This document shows, piece by piece, positions 43,268 through 52,165 of a stretch of 64,000 nt of DNA. The number at the start of each line of letters is the position of its first letter. The first letter of the stretch is position 1. The stretch is from CADCTB01 sp963768975. Its GTDB lineage: Bacteria > Actinomycetota > Acidimicrobiia > Acidimicrobiales > AC-14. The notes under the pieces were generated by a model, which was not told the origin of the DNA, ran no database searches, and saw nothing but the letters and a program-made list of their open reading frames with translations. Made by a program: the position numbers and the translations under genes. The stretch spans positions 501,880 through 565,879 of the forward strand of contig CAVYKB010000013.1 in the NCBI GenBank assembly GCA_963768975.1, written 5' to 3'.

Positions 43268-45078
43268 TCGGCGAGCACGGTGGCCAGGGACTGCACGCAG
43301 ACGCCTTCCGGCACGTGCAGCTCCAGCATGCGCAGCCCCCTCATCTCCGCGGCCACGCCGCCGGCCTCGGCGCCGGCGGCGAGACGGATCGGGGCGGCCT
43401 CCCGTTGCAGGCCGGCGCCGTAGTCGGCCAGGACTTCGATGTGCGCAGGTTCCGACGCCGGCTGGACACCGACTCGCACCAGTCCCCGGCGCTCCACGCT
43501 CCCGCTGAAGACGGTCTTCCGCACGACTCTCGGTCCGCACTCCTGCGCAGGGAAGAGCCCGGTCCAGAGGGGTGTGAGGCGGGCCCGCCGCAGGCTGCCG
43601 TCCGGTTCGACGACTGCCGGGCGCTCCCCGCCGCCGTCGAAGTCCACGCCGTCCCCGAGGACGAGCGGCAGGACGCGGGAGAGCCGGTTGTAGGGCGGGA
43701 ATCCGAGCGCCACGACGTCGTAAGGCGCTATCGCGTCGATTACCGACACCCGGCCGTCGCGACCACGCAGCGCCGGCGCCGTCGCCCGGACCTGCTTCAC
43801 CCATGGCTGTGACCTGGCGCCTCCCCAGGAGCGCTCCACCCGGTTGTACGCGTTGGCGCATGACGCTGCGAGGAGGAGCGCGGCGACGGCGCCGGGTACC
43901 ACCGTGGCCGGTGCAGGGCGCCGCCGGACCGGTGCCGCGGGAGCGGCCATGCTGTCGGCGGTGTCCGGCTCCCGGAACGCCAGCGCGAGCGAGATTGGCA
44001 GCAGCAACGCCATCTCGGCGTTGTAGCGAGGATCGAGGCCGACCTCGGTGCCGAAGTCGACGATCCGGCTGAGGCCGATGAGCCCCATGTTGACGAGCCA
44101 GGTGACGAGCAGGAAGGCCCACGCCCGCCACGCACTGCGGCGCCGTGAGATGGAGATGATGACGGCCGCGGCGAGCACGACCTGCGCGGCGACGACCAGC
44201 CCGATCGGAACGGGGTCGAAGTCGCCGAGCTGGGCTTGGCCGACCACGAGGGTCCCAGTGCCGCGGACCCAGTTCATGCCCAGGAACTCGAGCATCTGGC
44301 CGACGCCCGGTCGTTCGGCGACGGTGCCGTAGTTCCCGGCCCGCAGGAAGGCCCCGTACAGAGCGGCCACGCCGACCAGGGTGGCGAGCAGCGGCCAGTC
44401 GGCGCGTGCCTGGGCTATCACGGAGCGAGGGCGCAGGCTCGGAGCGAGCAGGAAGTACCGCAGCAGTACGACATACATCACGACCAGGACGGGCTTCTCG
44501 TAGGCGAGCAGGCCCACCGCCAACGCCGCAGCCACCACCGCCAGCAGCCACGGTGAGCGACGTTCGAACCACCGCATCGAGGCGGCGAGCGCCACGGCGG
44601 TGGCGGCCAGGGCGGCGGCGACGTGCTCGCCCGACGCCGGCCACTGGATGACCCGCACCCAGACCACGGAGCTGGCGAACATCGCCGTGGCGATGGCGGA
44701 AAGTACGACGCTGCAGCGCATCACCCGCAGCAGGACGTACGTCGCCGTCACGGCGATGGCGTGCAGGCCGACCATGACCGCGAGGTAGCCATCCCAGTTC
44801 AGTGGGAACTTGACCGACCACATCCAGTCGAGCAGGCGGTGCACCGGAGCGAAGTGCCCGAAGTAGCTGATCTTGAGGTAGTCCCACGACAGTGGGTGCT
44901 CGCGGGCCTGGGCCAGGTTCAGCCAGTCGTCGGCGTAGAAGTAGCTCGAGCGCGTGGCGGCGATGATTCCGGCGGCGCACACGCCGGCGATGAGTATGAC
45001 GAGGGCTGCTTCGTGTCGACGCCGGCTCACGCCGGCGCTGAGCAGGCTTGGTGCAGGGCACTCAGAGAGCGCAACCAT
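43264..45078 (-). CDS. Multi-pass membrane glycosyltransferase-like protein
   Basis: The 604-residue protein starts at ATG 45078. It has about ten membrane helices over the first 400 residues and then a periplasmic beta-rich tail. The first loop carries SSYFYADDWLNLAQ, where the paired Asp in ADDW fits the catalytic loop of GT-C-type enzymes that use lipid-linked sugars. No sugar specificity is visible. The long upstream frame to 45861 has no ribosome site and overlaps other genes. It faces the LigD-type gene tail to tail. Confidence 0.75.
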   Translation of the reverse strand: MVALSECPAPSLLSAGVSRRRHEAALVILIAGVCAAGIIAATRSSYFYADDWLNLAQAREHPLSWDYLKISYFGHFAPVHRLLDWMWSVKFPLNWDGYLAVMVGLHAIAVTATYVLLRVMRCSVVLSAIATAMFASSVVWVRVIQWPASGEHVAAALAATAVALAASMRWFERRSPWLLAVVAAALAVGLLAYEKPVLVVMYVVLLRYFLLAPSLRPRSVIAQARADWPLLATLVGVAALYGAFLRAGNYGTVAERPGVGQMLEFLGMNWVRGTGTLVVGQAQLGDFDPVPIGLVVAAQVVLAAAVIISISRRRSAWRAWAFLLVTWLVNMGLIGLSRIVDFGTEVGLDPRYNAEMALLLPISLALAFREPDTADSMAAPAAPVRRRPAPATVVPGAVAALLLAASCANAYNRVERSWGGARSQPWVKQVRATAPALRGRDGRVSVIDAIAPYDVVALGFPPYNRLSRVLPLVLGDGVDFDGGGERPAVVEPDGSLRRARLTPLWTGLFPAQECGPRVVRKTVFSGSVERRGLVRVGVQPASEPAHIEVLADYGAGLQREAAPIRLAAGAEAGGVAAEMRGLRMLELHVPEGVCVQSLATVLAD

Positions 45079-45153
45079 AGCCAGCGCGGGATCCAGCGGG
45101 TAAGCCGCCGGCGGTGTCAGGATGCGCTTCTGACGAGGACGGGGGAGTGCGGT

Positions 45154-45465
45154 ATGTGGGCGCAGCTGATCAGAACAAGGGTGAAGGAAGGCAGCGAGGA
45201 AGGATTGCAGCGACTCTTCCAGCAGTTGCGCGAGGTCGAACCGCCAGACTCGGGCTTGGTGCGCACGCTGGTCATGCGTGAACAGCAGGATCCGAACGCA
45301 CTGTCGATGCTCGTCGTGTTCGAGAGCGAGGAGAAGGCCCGAGCGCGGGAGACCCATCCCGGCCGCAATGAGGCGATGGCCGCGGCACGGGCCACCATGG
45401 CGGAGATCTTCGACGCGCCGCCGGCGTTCACCGACTTGGTCGTGGTCGCCGAATATCTGCCTTAG
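45154..45465 (+). CDS. Antibiotic biosynthesis monooxygenase (ABM)-like small protein
   Basis: ATG 45154 follows GGGGGAG. The 103-residue protein has the ferredoxin-like ABM pattern: opening WAQLIRTRVKEGSEEGLQRL, a strand LSMLVVFESEEKARA and a final FTDLVVVAEYLP. Such dimeric proteins act as cofactor-free monooxygenases or heme-degrading enzymes, or only bind ligands; no catalytic residue can be named here. It diverges from the glycosyltransferase-like gene, with 75 bases between the starts. Confidence 0.8.
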   Translation: MWAQLIRTRVKEGSEEGLQRLFQQLREVEPPDSGLVRTLVMREQQDPNALSMLVVFESEEKARARETHPGRNEAMAAARATMAEIFDAPPAFTDLVVVAEYLP

Positions 45466-45950
45466 GCGCCGGACGGGTCCGCTCGAGCGCGGCTTCGAGT
45501 TCGGCCCGATGATCGAGAATCCAGGCGGCAGCGCGCGCCCGTTACGCGACCGCCCAAAGAGTCGGAAAGCGTTCTCGCTGGCCTTCCGGCGCCGCCATCC
45601 CGTGTCATAACGTTCCACGGTCCGCCCGCCACCGAGCGTCGTGAGAACATCGCACGCCACGCCACGCGCCACGCCACGCCGGCTCCGGGCCGGGGGTCGG
45701 AGGTGGCGCCGGCGGCACATGTCGCCCGGTACCTCGGCACGGTCGGCGTGGTAGGTCTCTGCGCAAGTGCGCAGCGCCGAGCCCTCGAGTCGAACCGCGC
45801 CATCGATCGCTCGCGAGGTCGGCTTCGCGGTGAGACTCGACGAGCGACTCTGCGAACGCATGAACTGGGAGCGGCCGAGCCACCAGAGCGCCGAGGCCCT
45901 CTCCGATGGGTCGTCCGACGGGTGGCGGCGCCCGCCGGTACGGTCGGCCC
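45466..45950. other. No gene seen; short CCACG tandem repeats
   Basis: 485 bases with no supportable gene. Open frames on both strands have no ribosome site and no family content. Around 45654-45685 the motif CACGCCACGC recurs in tandem with one-base variation. The left part shows no promoter I can name. Confidence 0.5.
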
Positions 45951-46778
45951 ATGACCGAGTCGATGGCCCGCCGGCTCTTCGAGCTGGTCGAGCCGGTTGC
46001 CCTCGTCACCTACATGGCCGACGAACCGACCGAAGCCGTGATGGCGCTTGGCCTTCGCAACACGTGGGACGCCTACTTCGCGGGAAGGGCCGCCCCCTTG
46101 GGTCGCGACGTGCCCGCCGCGGTGGTCCACGCCCTGTTCTACAACTTCGCCGACGGCGAAGTAGACCGTCACATCCCACGCGTCTGGGACATGGTCACTC
46201 CCGAGGCCGCCATCGAGGCGCGCCAGCAGGGCTCGGTCGCCGCGCTACGGCGGATCCTCGGTGATTTCGCCGATGCCCCCGGCATCGCCCGCGCCGCCGG
46301 CCTGGTCATCAAGGCGGGGACGAGCGCCCGGACTGATGGACGGGCCCTCTACGCCGGCGTCCGGACGCTGCCCCTGCCCACCGAACCGCTGGCGCGACTG
46401 TGGCACGGTGCCAACCTGCTTCGCGAGCATCGCGGCGACGGCCACGTTGCCGCGCTCGTGACCATGGGCATCTCCGGAACGGAGTCGCACGTGCTTCACG
46501 CGCTCTCCGAGGGCATGCCGGCGGAGAGCTTCGGCCGCGTCTCCCACCTGCCCCGAGCCCAGCTCGTAGCGGTGGTGGACGGCATGCGCTCACGCGGCCT
46601 GGTCGGCGCCGACGGCTGGCTCACCTCCGCCGGCCGAAGGACCAAGGAACGGGTCGAATCGCTCACCGACGAACTCGCCGCCCCTGCGTACGACATTCTC
46701 GGGCCGGACGAACTCGACCAGCTCATCGACGACCTCGAGCCCCTCGCCACGGTCCTCATCGCCGCCGGTTCGCAGTAG
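45951..46778 (+). CDS. SCO6745-family protein
   Basis: The 275-residue protein starts at ATG 45951 with MTESMARRLFELVEPVALVTY. It contains LGLRNTWDAYFAGRAAPLG (near 34-52), YNFADGEVDRHIPRVWDMV and the middle LARLWHGANLLREHRGDGH. The C-terminal helix-rich half has VSHLPRAQLVAVVDGMRSRGLV, which looks like a winged-helix unit. This family (SCO6745) is frequent in actinobacteria and uncharacterised. No signal peptide or membrane helix. Confidence 0.85.
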   Translation: MTESMARRLFELVEPVALVTYMADEPTEAVMALGLRNTWDAYFAGRAAPLGRDVPAAVVHALFYNFADGEVDRHIPRVWDMVTPEAAIEARQQGSVAALRRILGDFADAPGIARAAGLVIKAGTSARTDGRALYAGVRTLPLPTEPLARLWHGANLLREHRGDGHVAALVTMGISGTESHVLHALSEGMPAESFGRVSHLPRAQLVAVVDGMRSRGLVGADGWLTSAGRRTKERVESLTDELAAPAYDILGPDELDQLIDDLEPLATVLIAAGSQ

Positions 46779-47031
46779 AAAGCCGGCCAGTTGCGGAAGA
46801 TCATCCGGTGAACGAACACCCGGCGGGAGCTCCTGAGCGTGATCTCCGGCCGTAAACGACGAAGGCGAGGCGGTTCTCGCGACAATGGATAGCGGTGCTG
46901 AAGGCAAGCTTGGCGGGTGTAAGTCTCCGACTCGTTTCGTCGATGGGCGGCGGATTCCTCGCTCTTCCGCTCCTGGCCCCACCATGCCGCCGGCAGTCCC
47001 GCTCCGCCGGCCTGAGTCACCCGTTCGTGAT

Positions 47032-47104
47032 CCGGGTGAGCGGATTCGAACCGCCGATTTCCACGTTGCGAACGTGGCGCGAAGATTCGGGTCGCAGGCC
47101 TCTG
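47032..47104 (-). other. tRNA-like relic, anticodon loop CGC, no matching acceptor stem
   Basis: On the minus strand three arms fit the cloverleaf exactly: D stem GCGA/TCGC (loop of nine), anticodon arm CCACG-TTCGCAA-CGTGG (T33, anticodon CGC), a five-base variable region and T arm GGCGG-TTCGAAT-CCGCT. The acceptor side fails: the 3' strand CACCCGG has no partner in the expected 5' place, no CCA follows, and the D loop lacks the GG pair. It looks like a decayed tRNA-Ala(CGC), or a tRNA fragment carried as an attachment site. It lies where the mobile-element region begins. Confidence 0.5.
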
Positions 47105-47310
47105 ACCCTATGAAGGAGCGCTTGGCCGCTCTCGCGTGAGGGCCTCGGTGATGGCAGGCCCTGGCGCCGAGTGAAGAAGAGGCCGACGTGGGCAAGCCCA
47201 AGGTCAGCGAGGAGCCGAACCCCCGGAGCTCCTCCCGTCGCCGGGAACCGAGTGTGCGGGCACACTCGGGGTCTCCCAACCCAACCCGTCAACGACGGAA
47301 GGAGACACCG
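47105..47310 (+). ncRNA. IS110 left-end leader; possible bridge RNA region
   Basis: About 200 untranslated bases precede the IS110 gene. They include a 9-bp hairpin CCGAGTGTG-CGGG-CACACTCGG (47248-47269). In IS110-group elements the left non-coding end encodes the bridge (seek) RNA that pairs with donor and target DNA. Position and presence of a strong stem agree; pairing loops were not verified, and the left element boundary is not known. Confidence 0.3.
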
Positions 47311-47655
47311 GTGGAACAACAACGACAGTACGTGGGTATCGACCTGCACCGCCGCCGCAGCGTCATCGTGCGCATGGCCGCTGATGGCGCCGTGCTCGAG
47401 ACGGTGCGCATCGAGAACGACGCGCTGGCCCTGGCCGCCGAGCTAGCCAAGGCCGGCCCGTCGCCGGAGGTGGCCATGGAGGCCACCCTGGGCTGGTACT
47501 GGGCCGCGGACGTGATCGGTGAGTGCGGGGCCCGGCTGCACCTGGCCCACCCGCTGGGGATCAAGGCTTTCGCCTACCAGCGGGTGAAGAAGGACGAGTC
47601 CGACGCCCGTATCCTCGCCGACCTCCTGCGCATGGGCCGACTGCCCGAGGCCTTC
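47311..47655 (+). pseudogene. IS110-family transposase, N-terminal half only
   Basis: GTG 47311 has a GGAAGGAG site. About 115 residues match the RuvC-like DEDD domain: YVGIDLHRRRSV (first Asp), VAMEATLGWYWAADVI (Glu), and VKKDESDARILADLLRMG with the last two acids. After LPEAF near 47655 the sequence leaves the family. The C-terminal Tnp domain with the catalytic serine is absent, so it cannot transpose. The junction leads into an antisense purD fragment. The presence of the start and leader suggests deletion from the right side. Confidence 0.8.
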
Positions 47656-47667
47656 GAGCGTCGGCCG

Positions 47668-48015
47668 GACGCATTGCTCGAACGCTGCTTCGACCACGTC
47701 TTTCCCGATGCGGGCTGTCGGCACACCAGCCTCGATGAGCAATGACTTCATCCACTGTTTGCAGCCCTCGAGCTGGCCGCCGTCAGCGTTCGGGCCGAAG
47801 ACGAGGTGACCGGCAGCTCGTAGCCGGTCACCTTGGCCGGAGCACACGCTCTCGTCGCTGCCCAGCACGTACAGGTCCGCGCCAGATGGCTCCACCTCAG
47901 CGGACCACGGGTTGCCGGCGTTGCCCGGCGCCACCACTACGTCGTGGCCGAACCGAGCCGCAGCCCACGCAAGCGCGTGCTCGCGCCCGCCTTCGCCGAG
48001 CACGCAGATCTTCAC
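47668..48015 (-). pseudogene. purD (phosphoribosylamine-glycine ligase) 5' fragment
   Basis: Starting at GTG 48015 the minus strand reads VKICVLGEGGREHALAWAAA and VVVAPGNAGNPW, then LRAAGHLVFGPNADGGQLEG and the ATP-grasp start LLIEAGVPTAR. That is the first ~105 residues of purD, whose full length is about 420. It breaks at the IS110 junction near 47668-47710. PurD makes glycinamide ribonucleotide in purine synthesis and is normally essential, so an intact copy must lie elsewhere or the cell imports purines. A stretch in the middle (VLGSDESVCSGQ) looks altered from the consensus. Confidence 0.75.
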
Positions 48016-48310
48016 CGGTTCATGTCCAAACGAGGACGCTGACAAGGGTCCAGGAAGAACGGCACAATCACGATGATGGTGCCAGGAGGTATGGACCGCC
48101 AGCGTCGATCCTCCCGAGATCACCCCAGGCTGCATCCTCGCCTGTGCCCGCAGGAGTTCCCACCGGACACGTGTCGAGTCGGACCTTCTCTCGGCCGCCT
48201 CGCGCAGTAGGCGGGGATTGCTGCATCCGTCTCCGCCGGCTCGCCATGGACGCCATGTCTTGTCGCGACCGGACTCGCCCGCATTCCAACACGGCCTGTA
48301 TACCTTGGGC

Positions 48311-48505
48311 ATGCCAAAGCAGAAGCGGTCTTACGTCGTTGAGATCGAGGCCAAGTTGATCGTCCACGCTTTCGACGAGGACTCGGCCCGGAAGAAGGTA
48401 GAGAAGGCGTTCGCGAGCGGCCGGCCGCTCGGCGTCGACGTTGATGCGGGCGCCGCGGTGTGGACCTACGCGGTCGTACCACCGGAGAACACGTCCGCGA
48501 GCTGA
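48311..48505 (+). CDS. Small hypothetical protein, 64 residues
   Basis: ATG 48311 gives MPKQKRSYVVEIEAKLIVHA followed by DEDSARKKVEKAFASG. The longer frame back to 48218 has no ribosome site. The product has one alpha-beta unit and no cysteine. Beta-type opening and an amphipathic helix suggest a small ligand- or protein-binding domain. No family recognised. It lies next to the purD fragment and diverges from it by about 300 bases. Confidence 0.5.
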   Translation: MPKQKRSYVVEIEAKLIVHAFDEDSARKKVEKAFASGRPLGVDVDAGAAVWTYAVVPPENTSAS

Positions 48506-48974
48506 GCTCGGAAGGGAACCCGGCGTCGCACGCCAACTCCAGATTGGTCACGCAGCCGGCGATAGAGGGCATCCCGTCGGGCTGGCCCTTGTGGTTATGG
48601 GCTACCGCGAACGGTCGTGGCGAGCGCCGCAAGCGATGTCTCGTGTCGCCCGCTTCGAACCCACGCTGGCTTCCCACGCCGACTCGGCCGACGCCTTCGA
48701 GCAGGCGACGACCGAGATGCTGTTCGGCGTCGTCCGCCTGCGCCACACGGGGAGCGGGTCGCGGCCCGTGCTCATCTTTGCGAGTCGCTCGGGGCTCTCG
48801 TCGCCATGGACCTGCCCTGTGGGCCCAAAAGGTGCACGGCAGAACTGGCGGCGACCGGCGAAACGGTGCGCTAGCCGGGGAGGGACCTTTCGGATGTCTG
48901 TCGCAAGCGCGACGGGCGCTGCCGCGCCGAGCTGGCCCGAGCTGGCCGGCGAAACCGACTATTGAGGCGAACCG
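48506..48974. other. No gene seen
   Basis: 469 bases with three overlapping open frames (48460-49047, 48441-48965, 48617-48874), none with a ribosome site or family match. The codon pattern is not convincing. This may be a decayed gene, but I cannot name it. Confidence 0.4.
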
Positions 48975-51815
48975 TCATCGTTCGTCGCCGGCATCCGAAA
49001 GGGCGTCCCGCAGGAGGTCCCGCGAGCTCAAGCCCAGCTTCTGGTAGACGTGGCCCAGGTGGGTCTCGACCGTCCGCCGGGTGACGAAGAGGCTCTGGGC
49101 GATCTCGCGGTTTCCCATGCCGGCCGCAGCCAGGTCGGCAACTCGGCGCTCCTGGGCGGTGAGGGAGCGCACGCCAGCGAACGTGAGCTTGCGGGGCCGT
49201 GCGCCGGTGGCCCGCAGCTCATCCAGCGCCCGTGCGGCGAGCGGGACAGCGCCGCACCGGTGGGCGAGCTCCATGCCGGCCTGCAAGCGGCCGCGGGCCT
49301 CCGACCGGCTGTTCGCCCGCCGAAGGGCCGCCCCCAGCTCGATCAGTGCTCGTGCCCGGTCGAGCCGGCGTGGGCTCTGCTCCAGCAGCTCGACGGCACC
49401 GCGCAGGTGCCGGAGCCCCTCGTCGCAGCCAATGACGAGCCCGAGGACGGTAAGGGCGCTTCCCGTCTGCCCGGCGACGCCCCACCGCGTGGCGACGGCC
49501 AGCATCTCCTCGGCGAGCGTCCTGGCGGTTGCCAGATCGCCGAAGGCCATGAATGGCAGTGCGGGATGCAGGATCGAACTGGCACCGACGGGACTGAGGC
49601 CGCCGCGCAGCCGCTGGCGCTCCAGCCAGGTGTTGGTGTCGTCGACGGCCTCGGCGACACGGCCCTGCGCAAGCCGCAGCTTCGCCCGGCCGGCCAAAAA
49701 GTTGTTCCCGGTCGACGCCGGCGGCGGCGGACCGGTGGTCATCCCGACCTCGGCGAGCACATCCTCCGCTGCGTCCAGCCGGCCCTGCTCTACCAGCACC
49801 AACAGGAGCGACGAGGCGGCCAGCATGAGCATCAGGCGGTACTGCGGAGACGAGGCAGCGGCGTCAAAGGCCGTCTGGGCCGCCGCTTCGGCTGCAGCGA
49901 GGTCGCCCTGGAGCTGCTCGAGGCGGGCCACCGTCGACAGTGTCGCGGCGACGGCGAAGGGAGAGCCGCGCCGGCGAGCGTCGGCCGCGGCCTCCTCCAG
50001 CAACGGCCGCACCTCGTCGTGATGGTCACTGTCGCGCAGGGCGATGAACGGCCCGTAGAAGGCGAAGTGATCGCCGGTCGCCTCCTCCATGAGCCGCCCG
50101 TCGCCCAAGGCGATGCGCGCCCATGCCGCCACCTCTTCGGCGCTTCCCTGCCCGACGAAGGCCCGGTGGAACACGTTGGCCGCCAACGCCAGCCGCTCGC
50201 CCGGTGTGGAGCCGTGAAGATCCCGGCACGCCCGCTCGAGGCGGACGGCCACCGTCGCGGCCAGGGCGTCGCTGGCCTGGCTCAGCCCGAACAGCTGCGC
50301 TTCCAGCATCAGAGCGGTCTCGTGATCCGCCGTCTCTGCGATCGTCTGCTCGAGCACGGCCGTCGCCTCGTCGACCCGGGCCCCGCCGGCGAGGGCAGTG
50401 GCCAGCTCACCGGCGGCGGCGATCCGGAGGGCCGGGTCCGCCGTTGCCTCCTGCACCTGGCGGAGGTGGGCGACCGCCTCGCCGTCTCCCGCCAGGCGTT
50501 CGGCCCGGCCCAGCTCCAGCAGCACCTCGGCCCAGCGCTCGGCGGCAGGAGGCTCGGCGACGGCCCGGCGCAGCAGCGTGACCGCGGCGTCAGGGGCGCC
50601 CCGGGTCAACGCTCGGCCCGCGGCTGTGCGCAGCCGATCGAGGGCCCATGGATCGGCGGCCGGTTCGGCGGCCAGCAGGTGCACGGCGGCGCGGTCGGGG
50701 TCGCCGCCACCGGTGTCGAGCAATCGTGCGGCGAGGGCGTGGAGCCGGGCCCGCTTCCCCATGGGCAGGTCGTCGTAGACCGCCTGGCGCATGACGGGGT
50801 GGGCGAACCGAAGCGGGCGGTCGGCGGCCAGGATGTGAGCGGCCGCCAGCTCGTCGGCGACGGTCTGGGCCGCACCCAGCTCGAGCCCGACGAGGGCGGC
50901 GGCGTGGCGCAGCTCAGCATCCGCGTCGAGCGCGGCAACGGCCTGGGCGAGGGCGATGGCGGCGGCCGGCATGGCGCCGAGCCGGCTGAGCACGCTGCAG
51001 GCGATGGCGTCCGGCGCGAGACGGCGAACCCGGGCGGCGGCCGCCGCAACCGGTGCCACGCCGTCGGCGGCCAGGGCGCGAACCAGCTCCGAGAGAAGGA
51101 ACGGGTTGCCACCCGTCACCTCTCGGCACGCTCGCCGGAACGACGGGTCAGCAGCGCAGCCGAGGAGCTGCTCGATGAGGGCACCGCTGGCGTCCTCGCT
51201 GAGCACCGCCGGCTCGACGACCTCGGCACCGGGGACGTCTCGCAGTGAGTTCAGGAGATCCTGGGCCGTGCCCGGCTCCGCCCACCGCATCCCGATGGCG
51301 ACCAAGACGGGAAGCCCTTCGAGCCGGCGCCCGAGGTAGTTGAGGAACAGCAGGGTCGCGGGGTCGGCCCAATGGGCGTCATCAATGACCAGGAGGAGCG
51401 GGCCCTGCTCGGCCAGATTGGCGGTCAACCAGTAGAGCCCGTGGTTGGTGGCGAAGCGAGCGTCTTGGGTTGTCCCCGCGGCGCCGCCAGCATCGTTTCC
51501 GAGCGCCGGCCGGGCCAGCTGCGCCGCCCCGTCGAGCACCGAGGTCCCGTGGACGACCCGCTCGTAGAGCTGGCGGGTGACGCCGTAGGCGAAGTCACGT
51601 TCGAGCCTCGCCCCACGGGCCGTGAGGACAGAGAAGCCGGCCTGGGCGGCGTGGCGAGCGGCGGCGCCGAGAAGGGCCGTCTTGCCGATGCCGGGCTCGC
51701 CGGCGACCAGCACGACCTTTCCGTCACCGCCGGCGGCGGCCTCGATGAACCCGCACAGCCGAGCGATCTCGTCCTCCCGTTCGACGAGGCGCTCAGCCTG
51801 GATGCTCGGTGTCAC
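48975..51815 (-). CDS. Large ATP-binding LuxR-family regulator (MalT/LAL type)
   Basis: The 946-residue protein starts at GTG 51815 (an earlier ATG at 51908 would add 31 residues of weak text). It has an N-terminal STAND-type ATPase with P-loop VAGEPGIGKTALLG, Walker B LLLVIDDAHWAD, and RGARLERDFAYGVTRQLYER. A long TPR-like helical region (about 400-880) follows, then a C-terminal LuxR helix-turn-helix LTAQERRVADLAAAGMGNRE with the recognition part VETHLGHVYQKLG. These large regulators activate a neighbouring operon on ligand binding. The hydrolase at 52166 is divergent and the likely target. Confidence 0.92.
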   Translation of the reverse strand: MTPSIQAERLVEREDEIARLCGFIEAAAGGDGKVVLVAGEPGIGKTALLGAAARHAAQAGFSVLTARGARLERDFAYGVTRQLYERVVHGTSVLDGAAQLARPALGNDAGGAAGTTQDARFATNHGLYWLTANLAEQGPLLLVIDDAHWADPATLLFLNYLGRRLEGLPVLVAIGMRWAEPGTAQDLLNSLRDVPGAEVVEPAVLSEDASGALIEQLLGCAADPSFRRACREVTGGNPFLLSELVRALAADGVAPVAAAAARVRRLAPDAIACSVLSRLGAMPAAAIALAQAVAALDADAELRHAAALVGLELGAAQTVADELAAAHILAADRPLRFAHPVMRQAVYDDLPMGKRARLHALAARLLDTGGGDPDRAAVHLLAAEPAADPWALDRLRTAAGRALTRGAPDAAVTLLRRAVAEPPAAERWAEVLLELGRAERLAGDGEAVAHLRQVQEATADPALRIAAAGELATALAGGARVDEATAVLEQTIAETADHETALMLEAQLFGLSQASDALAATVAVRLERACRDLHGSTPGERLALAANVFHRAFVGQGSAEEVAAWARIALGDGRLMEEATGDHFAFYGPFIALRDSDHHDEVRPLLEEAAADARRRGSPFAVAATLSTVARLEQLQGDLAAAEAAAQTAFDAAASSPQYRLMLMLAASSLLLVLVEQGRLDAAEDVLAEVGMTTGPPPPASTGNNFLAGRAKLRLAQGRVAEAVDDTNTWLERQRLRGGLSPVGASSILHPALPFMAFGDLATARTLAEEMLAVATRWGVAGQTGSALTVLGLVIGCDEGLRHLRGAVELLEQSPRRLDRARALIELGAALRRANSRSEARGRLQAGMELAHRCGAVPLAARALDELRATGARPRKLTFAGVRSLTAQERRVADLAAAGMGNREIAQSLFVTRRTVETHLGHVYQKLGLSSRDLLRDALSDAGDER

Positions 51816-52165
51816 CAGCGCGATTGTGGTCCTCCAGGGGGCGGACCGCTCGTGCGCCGGCTCCGCCGGGCCGGCGGGCCGCCTCGACGAGCGCAACGAG
51901 CTCGACAATGCCTTCGAACTCCTGCGTGACGTGATCGGGTTGCTCGACCCGGCCGGCGATCGGAGTCGAGTCCTGATCGAACTCGATCGTCATCCGCAAG
52001 AGCCGGGGCTTCTCAGTGCTCATGCCGCCATGGTGGGCGCCCGGCGTGGTCGCTCGCCTCCGTGAGCCACCCGGAGATTGCGACCAAACCTCCGTGAGGC
52101 TCACCGAGGCGAGCGGTGGTGCGGGCGGAGGAGTGTGTCGGCAGGACGACAGACGGGAGGCTGTA

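Noticed and set aside
43166..45061. Minus-strand ORF of 631 residues in another frame of the glycosyltransferase-like gene
   Set aside because: Arg/Pro-rich shadow; the 43264-45078 frame has the membrane helices.
45654..45685. CRISPR-like repeat (CACGCCACGC units)
   Set aside because: Units are short, adjacent and without spacers; a simple tandem repeat.
47041..47139. Short ORFs around 46885-47139 (RIRTADFHVAN-type text)
   Set aside because: This text is antisense or shadow of the tRNA-like arms and has no ribosome site.
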